From Pseudopedobacter sp. (GTDB lineage Bacteria > Bacteroidota > Bacteroidia > Sphingobacteriales > Sphingobacteriaceae): a stretch of DNA of 35,329 nucleotides. Both the position numbers and the translations under genes were made by a program. Shown one piece after another: positions 28,725 to 35,329 of this stretch. Location: positions 1-35,329 of the forward strand of contig JACMOI010000025.1 in NCBI GenBank assembly GCA_014378105.1, given 5' to 3'. Every line of letters starts with the position of its first letter. Position 1 is the stretch's first letter. The notes under the pieces were generated by a model. It made no database searches, was not told the origin of the DNA, and saw nothing but the letters and a program-made list of their open reading frames with translations.

Positions 28725-30701
28725 ATGTTTTTTGACGCAAAAAATCTTGCCCACGCCGAGCTCATAAATATTTATAAAAGTCTTTTGCTTCCGCGGATGA
28801 TTGAAGAAAAGATGCTGAAGTTGTTGAGGCAAGAAAAGATTGGCAAATGGTTCTCAGGAATTGGGCAAGAAGCTATTTCTGTAGGTTGTACCCTGGCTTT
28901 GGATGATGATGAATACATTCTGCCGATGCACCGAAATCTAGGTGTTTTTACATCCCGTAAAATCCCACTATGGAAATTAATGGCGCAATGGCAAGGTAAG
29001 GCTACAGGTTTTACAAAAGGCAGAGATCGATCCTTCCATTTTGGAACACAAGAGTATAAAATCATCGGGATGATTTCTCACTTAGGTCCGCAATTGGCGG
29101 TTGCCGATGGAATAGCTTTAGCTAATACTTTAGCCAAAAAGAAAAAAGTGACGTTAGCTTTTACAGGAGAAGGAGCAACTAGCGAAGGTGATTTTCATGA
29201 AGCACTAAACGTAGCAGCAGTTTGGGATTTGCCGGTCATTTTTGTGATTGAGAATAATGGCTATGGTTTGTCTACGCCCACATCTGAACAATATCGTTGT
29301 AAAGATTTGGTAGATAAAGCCGTTGGTTATGGCATGGAGGGGGTGAAAATCGATGGGAATAATATTTTGGAAGTTTATCATACCATTAAATCTTTGGCTG
29401 AAAGTTTAAGGGAAAATCCGAGACCTGTTTTAGTAGAATGTGTCACTTTTAGAATGCGTGGACATGAAGAAGCATCTGGAGTAAAATATGTCCCTCAAGA
29501 ATTATTTGAAGAATGGGAAAAGAAAGATCCAGTTAAAACCTTTGAAGCATTTTTATTGCAAAACAACGTTTTAAATCAGGATTTTATCCTACAAACTAAA
29601 ACCGAAAACATCAGATACCTACAAGAAGAAATTGACAAAGCGTTTGCCGAGCCGGAACCCGAAATTTCTGAAGAACAAGAGTTAAAGGATATGTATGCGG
29701 CAGTAAATCTTCCGCAAACCCAAGAAGCTAATACTTTTTCTGAAGGTAGATATATTGATGCGATTAGCATGGCATTGAAATATTCTATGGAAAAAAATCC
29801 AAACTTGGTAATTATGGGTCAGGATATTGCGGAATATGGAGGAGCTTTCAAAATAACACAAGGATTCGTAGCGCAATTTGGCAAAGAAAGAGTTAGAAAC
29901 ACTCCGATTTGTGAATCAGCCATTTTAGGCGCTGGATTGGGTTTATCCATCAACGGCTACAAATCCGTTGTAGAAATGCAATTCGCTGATTTTGTAAGTT
30001 GTGGATTTAATCAAATCATCAATAATTTAGCAAAAACACATTATCGTTGGGGAGAGAAAGTAGATGTTGTGGTAAGAATGCCCACTGGGGGTGGAACTGG
30101 GGCTGGACCTTTTCATTCTCAAAGTAACGAAGCTTGGTTTACTAAAACGCCTGGATTGAAGGTGGTTTATCCTGCTTTCCCTGAGGATGTTTATGGATTG
30201 TTAATCTCTGCTATCGAAGATCCAAATCCAGTTTTATTTTTTGAGCATAAATATCTTTATCGGAAAATTTCTGGCTCAATTCCTGCTGGAGGTTATAGCA
30301 TCCCAATTGGAAAGGCGAAATTACATAGTCAAGGGAATCAATTTAGTCTGATTACTTATGGATTAGGGATGCATTGGGCTTTAGCGTATCAGAAAAATCA
30401 TCCTGAAGCTGAATTTGATTTATTGGATTTACGTTCTTTACAACCTTGGGATAAAGAATCAGTATATAAATCAGTTAAGAAAACAGGTAGAGTTTTGATT
30501 TTACATGAGGATACACTTTGCTGTGGTTTAGGAGCAGAGATTTCTGCAAGCATTACGGAAAATTGTTTTTCTTATTTAGATGCTCCAATTTTGCGTTGTG
30601 GAAGTTTAGACACCGCAATCCCGATGAATAAAGGATTGGAATTGCAGTTTTTAGCACAAAATAAATTAGAAGAAACCATCAAAAAATTATTAGCTTATTA
30701 A
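28725..30701 (+). CDS. 2-oxoacid dehydrogenase E1, fused alpha and beta subunits
   Basis: This 658-residue fusion joins E1 alpha (about residues 1-320) and E1 beta (about 340-658) of a thiamine-diphosphate-dependent dehydrogenase, most like branched-chain (2-oxoisovalerate) enzymes. The alpha half has RSFHFGTQEY and the TPP motif, which reads GEGATSEGDFHEALN ... ENN (residues 148-178) with Glu149 where most families have Asp in GDG. The beta half has IMGQDIAEYGGAFKITQGF, RVRNTPICESAILGAGLG and LFFEHKYLYR. The product would feed acyl groups to a lipoyl E2, but no E2 or E3 gene is adjacent. A small lipoprotein gene starts 2 bases after its stop. Confidence 0.88.
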   Translation: MFFDAKNLAHAELINIYKSLLLPRMIEEKMLKLLRQEKIGKWFSGIGQEAISVGCTLALDDDEYILPMHRNLGVFTSRKIPLWKLMAQWQGKATGFTKGRDRSFHFGTQEYKIIGMISHLGPQLAVADGIALANTLAKKKKVTLAFTGEGATSEGDFHEALNVAAVWDLPVIFVIENNGYGLSTPTSEQYRCKDLVDKAVGYGMEGVKIDGNNILEVYHTIKSLAESLRENPRPVLVECVTFRMRGHEEASGVKYVPQELFEEWEKKDPVKTFEAFLLQNNVLNQDFILQTKTENIRYLQEEIDKAFAEPEPEISEEQELKDMYAAVNLPQTQEANTFSEGRYIDAISMALKYSMEKNPNLVIMGQDIAEYGGAFKITQGFVAQFGKERVRNTPICESAILGAGLGLSINGYKSVVEMQFADFVSCGFNQIINNLAKTHYRWGEKVDVVVRMPTGGGTGAGPFHSQSNEAWFTKTPGLKVVYPAFPEDVYGLLISAIEDPNPVLFFEHKYLYRKISGSIPAGGYSIPIGKAKLHSQGNQFSLITYGLGMHWALAYQKNHPEAEFDLLDLRSLQPWDKESVYKSVKKTGRVLILHEDTLCCGLGAEISASITENCFSYLDAPILRCGSLDTAIPMNKGLELQFLAQNKLEETIKKLLAY

Positions 30702-30703
30702 GC

Positions 30704-31498
30704 ATGAAAATTTTTAACTCATTAGTTTTTTTATTAGCTGCAAACATCTTTCTAAGTGCTTGTAATACAAGTCAGCAAACAAGTAATCACCTCAAAGATT
30801 CTTTATTGTCGACCAATAGTTCTGATAGTACTATTTTAGTTTATGCCAGTGGACTGGAGAAAATAAGCCCATCATTGCAACAGGAAGAAAGTCCTGTTTA
30901 TACAAAGGGAGATTATAATTTTTATGTAACGATCATGAGTAAAGATAGTCTCCCCGTAATTTACCGAGAGTTTGGTGATTCCGGTGAATATGGCTACATA
31001 GATAAGACATACTATCTTGAAAATGGAGAGTTGGTTTTGTATCTAGAAAAATCGAAACAAGCATTGGCGGGTGAAAAGCCAAATTTTCAATATAAGCAAA
31101 GTAGAATTTATTTCAGAAATAATGTTTTTTTAAAAGCGGAAGAACGCTTTGCCGAAAGTGATTCATTAATCAAGCAAACACAATTTTCTTTGGTTGATCA
31201 AAATTTGGTCGATAAAAATAAACAATTTGATTTTCAAACTTTACAGGATGCCGTTCATCATTCGGGGGATTTCAATTTAACTTTCGATAGAATACAAAGC
31301 GCAGCAAGAGGCAAAAACTATTTGGTTTTAAGCAGCATCAATAGTGGGTATGAATCTAGCTATCAAATAACAAAACCCGATTCGATCTTTGCAAATATCC
31401 AAACCAATCCAGATGCATTTAGAGGTAAAAAGATAAATATAAAATACAATAGAGAAGGTACCCATATGATTTATAAAAGTGCCAATTTAGGATTCTGA
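30704..31498 (+). CDS. Lipoprotein of unknown function
   Basis: This 264-residue protein starts MKIFNSLVFLLAANIFLSAC, a signal sequence with lipobox LSAC (lipidated Cys20), followed by a Ser/Thr/Asn-rich linker. The rest is soluble and probably periplasmic or surface exposed, with alternating beta-like stretches (GDYNFYVTIMSKDSLPVIYR, LENGELVLYLEKSK). No known family was recognised. It begins 2 bases after the E1 gene, so it is probably expressed with it, although a functional link is not evident. Its 3' end overlaps the convergent SprT-like gene by 12 bp. Confidence 0.75.
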   Translation: MKIFNSLVFLLAANIFLSACNTSQQTSNHLKDSLLSTNSSDSTILVYASGLEKISPSLQQEESPVYTKGDYNFYVTIMSKDSLPVIYREFGDSGEYGYIDKTYYLENGELVLYLEKSKQALAGEKPNFQYKQSRIYFRNNVFLKAEERFAESDSLIKQTQFSLVDQNLVDKNKQFDFQTLQDAVHHSGDFNLTFDRIQSAARGKNYLVLSSINSGYESSYQITKPDSIFANIQTNPDAFRGKKINIKYNREGTHMIYKSANLGF

Positions 31499-32107
31499 GT
31501 TTAATAATTGTACTTCAGCAATAGGGCTAAATAGATAGATTAATCCAGTTTTAACCTCCACACATCGATAACGTTTTCGAATTCTTTCTAGTTTTTTAAA
31601 AGTCCTACCGTTTTTCATCACGAAAACACAATTTGAAGGAATTTTTTCAACCGTCACTATCGAAGGATCTGGCTGATCATAAATTTTAAGGGTTTTATAT
31701 AGGTTCAAATCAGAACAACTTGATGCCGCAGGATTATGCAAATAAGCTACAATAGCTTTTTTAACATCCATTGGGAAAATCTCTAATTCAAAAAACGGAA
31801 TCATCATCCTTTTAAAATTATCCTTCCACTCAGTTCCATGGGGTTTAACCCAATTTTTATATTCATTAAAAGTTACCAAATGTGCAAATTCATGAACAGT
31901 AGTTACTAAAAATGAAAATTGATTGAGGTTGTAATTTACAGAAATTTTATGCCCCTCGCCCTTAAACGGAGAGCGGTAGTCACCCAGTTTTGTATTTCTA
32001 GTTTTCGAGATTTTAAAATCGCACCGATAAAAATCAATCCATCGGGCAATTAAAGGAGCCGCATTTTCCGGAATGTATTTTGTAAGTATTTTAACTTTTG
32101 GGTCCAA
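31487..32107 (-). CDS. SprT-like putative zinc protease
   Basis: This 206-residue SprT-like protein has the zinc-binding HExxH motif at residues 72-76 (TVHEFAHLVTF). PHGTEWKDNFKRMM is also typical of SprT/Spartan metallopeptidases. The C-terminal part (RKRYRCVEVKTGLIYLF) fits the small zinc-ribbon-like end but shows no clear cysteine pair. The start appears to be TTG at 32107 (MDPKVKILTKYIPENA); no ATG lies near, and a stop codon occurs 4 codons upstream. Function in bacteria is undefined. Convergent overlap with the lipoprotein gene is 12 bp. Confidence 0.8.
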   Translation of the reverse strand: MDPKVKILTKYIPENAAPLIARWIDFYRCDFKISKTRNTKLGDYRSPFKGEGHKISVNYNLNQFSFLVTTVHEFAHLVTFNEYKNWVKPHGTEWKDNFKRMMIPFFELEIFPMDVKKAIVAYLHNPAASSCSDLNLYKTLKIYDQPDPSIVTVEKIPSNCVFVMKNGRTFKKLERIRKRYRCVEVKTGLIYLFSPIAEVQLLNSES

Positions 32108-32123
32108 TCTTAATATTTATTTT

Positions 32124-32208
32124 ATTTGCGCGTTCGGGCGGACTTTTTGCTCATATTTCTCATGCATTAGGATCAAGGCTGGTATCTGCTCCAATTCCTA
32201 ACGCAAAT
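32124..32208. repeat. Intergenic dispersed-repeat-like element between lutB and sprT-like
   Basis: This GC-richer block of about 85 bp is bounded by ATTTGCG (32124-32130) and CGCAAAT (32202-32208), with GCGTTCGGGC near one end and ATTCCTAACGC at the other. Blocks running from a GCGTTAGGAATTG-type end to a CCCGAACGC end occur between genes in many Bacteroidota. Only one copy is in the window, so the assignment rests on recognition and on the terminal inverted repeat. Confidence 0.45.
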
Positions 32209-32211
32209 TAA

Positions 32212-33591
32212 TTAATTCGGGTGGTTTTCTTTCCACTCTTTACTGAAGGATTTTGGAGTTACTTCGGGTAAAATTCTTTGATCTCCCCAAGTTTTACTAA
32301 AGAATTTTTTAAGAATGCGATTCTTAAATTTCCCTCCAAATCTATCCATAAAACTTCTTTTTAACATCCCTTTCTTCCAGAAATACCATCCCCAGCTTTC
32401 CATTTTAGTATTAAACCCTTGCTCAACCGCATCTTTTCTATTTAAGAGTAACATTTTATGAATATCAATTTTAACTGGGCAAACTTCAGAACATTTTCCA
32501 CATAGGCTTGATGCATAACTTAAATGTTTAAAATCTTCCATCCCCTTTAGGTGTGGGGTAATGATAGATCCAATTGGTCCGCTGTAAGTAGTGTCATAAG
32601 CATGACCTCCAATATTTTTATATATAGGACAACCGTTTAAGCAAGCGCCACAACGGATACAATATAAACCTTGTCTTTGTTCTTTATGAGCTAATAAATC
32701 CGTCCTTCCATTATCTAAAAGAATAACGTACATTTCCTCTGGGCCATCAGTCTCACTTTTCTGTCTTGGGCCGTTTAAAATCGTATTATAAACAGTTAAG
32801 TTTTGTCCTGTTCCATGTGTGGATAACATAGGCCAAAAAAGATCAAGATCAGTAATTGAAGGAATCATTTTCTCCATTCCAACAACAGCAATATGAATTT
32901 TAGGAAAAGTGGTAGTTAATCTGGCGTTTCCTTCATTTTCGGTTATGGCAATACTTCCACTATCTGCAATTAAAAAGTTAGCCCCTGATATACCAATATC
33001 TGCAGTTAAATATTTTTCTCTTAATAATTCTCTGGCTTTTTGTGTTAATTGTTCAGGGGTTGCATCTATCGGCGTTCCAAATCTTTCATGGAAAAGTTCA
33101 GCGATATTCTCTTTACTCAAGTGCATGGCAGGCGTTACAATATGATAAGGCTTTTGACCAAGTAACTGCACAATATATTCTCCTAAATCTGATTCTAATG
33201 ATTCAATTCCGTGGCTTTCTAAAAATTCATTAATATGAATTTCCTCAGTTACCATAGATTTCGATTTGATAACAGTTTTAGCATTTGCTTTTTGGATGAT
33301 TTTTAGAATTTCTTGTTGAGCTTCCTCTGCTGTATTTGCCCAAATCACTTTCCCTCCTCTTCGCTGAAAATTAGATTCAAACTCTGGTAAAAGCTTGTCT
33401 AAATTCTCCATCACTTTCCATTTAATACTATGACCTTTTTTTTTTGCAAAATCTAAATTTACCAATCTGGATAAACCTCTTTCAACAGCGGTATCGTACT
33501 TTCCAATATTATGATTAATTATTCCTCTGTGAGAAATATCAAAGGCTTTTTTCTCGGAAACTTCAACAAACTGGTCAGCAACTTTTATCAT
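32212..33591 (-). CDS. lutB: Lactate utilization iron-sulfur protein LutB
   Basis: This 459-residue protein has an N-terminal LUD domain (about residues 60-290, AKTVIKSKSMVTEEIHINEF and GISGANFLIADSGSIAITEN) and two C-terminal [4Fe-4S] motifs, CIRCGACLNGCPIYK and CGKCSEVCPVKI. It matches LutB/YkgF, the iron-sulfur subunit of L-lactate oxidation that acts with LutA and LutC. Neither partner is adjacent here. A minus-strand TTTG / TAAATTTG pair lies directly upstream and would place the transcription start at or very near the ATG at 33591. Confidence 0.9.
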   Translation of the reverse strand: MIKVADQFVEVSEKKAFDISHRGIINHNIGKYDTAVERGLSRLVNLDFAKKKGHSIKWKVMENLDKLLPEFESNFQRRGGKVIWANTAEEAQQEILKIIQKANAKTVIKSKSMVTEEIHINEFLESHGIESLESDLGEYIVQLLGQKPYHIVTPAMHLSKENIAELFHERFGTPIDATPEQLTQKARELLREKYLTADIGISGANFLIADSGSIAITENEGNARLTTTFPKIHIAVVGMEKMIPSITDLDLFWPMLSTHGTGQNLTVYNTILNGPRQKSETDGPEEMYVILLDNGRTDLLAHKEQRQGLYCIRCGACLNGCPIYKNIGGHAYDTTYSGPIGSIITPHLKGMEDFKHLSYASSLCGKCSEVCPVKIDIHKMLLLNRKDAVEQGFNTKMESWGWYFWKKGMLKRSFMDRFGGKFKNRILKKFFSKTWGDQRILPEVTPKSFSKEWKENHPN

Positions 33592-33595
33592 GTTT

Positions 33596-33628
33596 CAAAT
33601 TTAACATTTCCCTTAAAACTATCTCAAA
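33596..33628 (-). promoter_or_regulatory. Candidate promoter of lutB
   Basis: On the minus strand TTTG (33628-33625) is followed 21 bases later by TAAATTTG (33603-33596), a good Bacteroidota -33/-7 pair. The -7 box ends 4 bases before the ATG, so the mRNA would be leaderless or nearly so. Confidence 0.35.
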
Positions 33629-34123
33629 TTTCATAAAATTAACTGTTGTTAGAAAATAATAGAACTTAAAGTTAATACCTCTCGTATAATTGATAAATAA
33701 ATAGTTAAAACACCTATTAATTGCTTGAGACATGCTAAAAATGAAATTATATTTTATCACTAGAGAATATATATCTCAATTAATAAATCAATTTCTTGTA
33801 ATATCGCGATATTTTGAAAAAGTTATTAACATTATTTTTATAGAAATGTTTAAAACCGTTGTTGATCATGCTGAGGAAATTTATTTAAAGCACAGTTCCC
33901 CAATAGGAAATGATTTCCTCAAAATCAATAACCACACGCATTCTTATCCAATCCTAAAAATAAAATATTTTAATTAGAAAATTTTTAAAGTTTCAAATAA
34001 AAATGGTAAAGCAAATACTCATTAGAAGATTCGTTTTAAATATTAATTCTAAAGAGTTCAACCTAAATTTAAAAAATCAGAATCGGCTCAAATCTTGACT
34101 CAAAATATCACTTATAAAAAAAT
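33629..34123. other. Intergenic region between lutB and the collagen-like gene
   Basis: This region is very AT-rich and has no convincing gene. An 81-residue frame (33732-33977, plus) has no recognisable family, signal or start context and is probably chance. An inverted repeat TGAGGAAAT (33872-33880) with ATTTCCTCA (33913-33921) and a short palindrome AATATCGCGATATT near 33797-33810 are the only structures noted. The promoter of the collagen-like gene should be here but was not identified. Confidence 0.5.
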
Positions 34124-35329
34124 ATGAAAAAATTATTACTACTTCTAATTGTTTCTTTTCTTTTAACATGCAATAATTCATTCGCACAGTCAGGGCTTGA
34201 TGGATTTCAATATCAGGCTGTTGTTCGTAAAGCTGATGGAAAAGAATTAGTAAACCAAAGTATTAATGCTCGCTTTACGCTTTTAAGCGGTTCTTCAAAT
34301 GGAGTCGAAGTATACTCGGAAGTTCAAAAACTTAGCACTAATCAATTTGGATTATTTACACACATTATTGGTCGCGGTGTTCCAGTTTCTTCGATTAAAT
34401 TAACTGACATAGATTTTTCTGTTTCTAACTACTATTTAAAAGTTGAGCTTGACTTGAATGGGGGTAAAAACTTTCAACCATTTGGAAGCTCAGAGTTAAT
34501 TGCAGTGCCTTTTGCTCTTTATGCTAAATCAAGTGGTAGTTCTAATCCAAAGTCTAGTGGAATCGCTGGGTCAGCTGGTCCTCAGGGAGAGAAAGGCGAT
34601 AAAGGAGACACAGGATTAATTGGTCCAAAAGGCGATAAGGGAGATGCTGGAGCCTCAGGTGCAAACGGTAAAAATGGAATAGATGGATCAAAAGGAGATA
34701 TCGGATTAGTTGGTGCAACTGGATCAAAAGGAGAAACAGGAGCTACTGGGATAAATGGAATAAACGGTTCAAAAGGCGACACAGGAATCAATGGTATAGT
34801 CGGATTAAAAGGCGATGCAGGAACCAACGGAGCCAAAGGCGACACAGGAACAAAAGGCGATGTAGGAACAGCTGGAATAAAAGGCGACACAGGGATAAAA
34901 GGTGATGTAGGCACAAATGGAACGAATGGAGTTGATGGTGCAACCGGCCCACAAGGATTAGCAGGTCCGCAAGGATTGAAAGGTGACACTGGAACTACAG
35001 GTACAAATGGAATTGATGGCACAACCGGCGCAACTGGTACGGCTGGCCCGCAAGGAATAAAAGGCGACACTGGAGCTACAGGCACAAACGGAACGAATGG
35101 AATTAATGGCGCAACTGGTCCGCAAGGATTGAAAGGATTAACCGGGGCAACTGGTACGGCAGGTTCTCAAGGAATAAAAGGTGACACTGGAGCTACAGGC
35201 GCAGCAGGTCCACAAGGATTAAAGGGCGACATTGGATTAACCGGCGCAACTGGTACAGCAGGTCCTCAAGGAATAAAAGGCGACACTGGAGCTACAAGTA
35301 CAAACGGAACAAATGGAGTTGATGGAACA
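34124..35329 (+). CDS. Secreted collagen-like repeat protein, 3' end beyond the window
   Basis: The frame opens at ATG 34124 and stays open to the last base, giving at least 402 residues. A signal peptide ends near SFAQS (residues 19-23). Residues about 25-137 form the N-terminal domain common in Bacteroidota collagen-like and adhesin proteins (GFQYQAVVRKADGKELVNQS, STNQFGLFTHIIG, IAVPFALYAK). From residue 146 to the edge the chain is Gly-X-Y triplets, about 85 of them, rich in GDT, GAT, GTN, GPQ and KGD. One triplet starts with Ser instead of Gly (codon 392). The protein is expected at the cell surface, possibly as an adhesive or fibre; the C-terminal domain that would settle this is not in the window. 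Confidence 0.88.
   Translation, partial: MKKLLLLLIVSFLLTCNNSFAQSGLDGFQYQAVVRKADGKELVNQSINARFTLLSGSSNGVEVYSEVQKLSTNQFGLFTHIIGRGVPVSSIKLTDIDFSVSNYYLKVELDLNGGKNFQPFGSSELIAVPFALYAKSSGSSNPKSSGIAGSAGPQGEKGDKGDTGLIGPKGDKGDAGASGANGKNGIDGSKGDIGLVGATGSKGETGATGINGINGSKGDTGINGIVGLKGDAGTNGAKGDTGTKGDVGTAGIKGDTGIKGDVGTNGTNGVDGATGPQGLAGPQGLKGDTGTTGTNGIDGTTGATGTAGPQGIKGDTGATGTNGTNGINGATGPQGLKGLTGATGTAGSQGIKGDTGATGAAGPQGLKGDIGLTGATGTAGPQGIKGDTGATSTNGTNGVDGT
34559..35329 (+). repeat. Gly-X-Y coding repeat tract
   Basis: The tract codes for about 85 triplets and contains longer modular units. A block of about 51 bases from GCAACTGGTAC to GGAGCTACA occurs with few changes at 35030-35080, 35147-35197 and 35246-35296, spaced 117 and 99 bases apart. 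This points to expansion by internal duplication. It runs off the right edge. Confidence 0.9.

Noticed and set aside
33732-33977. An 81-codon plus-strand frame between lutB and the collagen-like gene
   Set aside because: It has no family resemblance, an AT-driven composition and no clear ribosome binding site; it was kept only as part of the intergenic description.
34582-35085. A long minus-strand frame rich in Pro and Val opposite the collagen-like gene
   Set aside because: It is the antisense shadow of the Gly-X-Y repeat (GGN read as NCC), not a gene.

Overview
The window is AT-rich chromosomal DNA from a member of the Bacteroidota, most likely the Sphingobacteriaceae (Pedobacter-like). 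The reasons are the -7 boxes of the form TAnnTTTG, weak Shine-Dalgarno sequences, the succinyl-type arginine enzymes, a fused alpha/beta 2-oxoacid dehydrogenase E1, the YtxH/holin-like cassette and the collagen-like protein with its typical Bacteroidota N-terminal domain. The species assignment is an inference.

Layout: 1-1344 is a complete IS3-family element with a visible A AAA AAG frameshift site. 1487-2452 is a 2-oxoglutarate/Fe(II) oxygenase. 2509-13563 (minus strand) is one long arginine-biosynthesis operon. In transcription order it holds a leader ORF, a GNAT acyltransferase (probable first enzyme), argG, argC, argD, argF', argB, proC, argE, an inserted fic gene, and argH. 13895-15681 (minus) holds a membrane desaturase and a TPR protein. 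15786-17000 holds a stand-alone B12-binding mutase domain and an enoyl-CoA hydratase. 17131-23286 is a signalling cluster: sigma54 activator, membrane PAS histidine kinase, single-domain response regulator, and a REC-PAS-kinase with a missing phosphoacceptor. 23357-26626 holds an OmpA-like barrel, an AI-2E/PerM permease and a YtxH/holin-like/hypothetical cassette. 26631-32107 holds GDP-fucose synthase (minus), TrmB, an alkyltransferase-like protein, E1 alpha/beta, a lipoprotein and a SprT-like protein (minus). 32212-33591 is LutB (minus). 34124 to the right edge is a partial secreted collagen-like protein.

The most interesting region is the arginine operon. Upstream of its first enzyme is a 23-codon ORF (13563-13492, minus) with three consecutive CGA arginine codons, five Arg in all, followed by small competing hairpins; this looks like an arginine attenuator leader peptide. 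The operon carries every step from glutamate acylation to arginine plus proC, and the carbamoyltransferase has the signature of the N-succinylornithine type. Several spacers hold different repeat families: a perfect hairpin between the acyltransferase and argG, REP-like palindromes that form the end of argF' and the start of argB, and a CACAGAG-type repeat after argB. Two 93-bp direct repeats built from TGTCGA palindromes flank the inserted fic gene, one lying before fic and the other before argH.

No rRNA or tRNA genes and no CRISPR arrays were seen. All statements come from reading the sequence; no database search or folding program was run.
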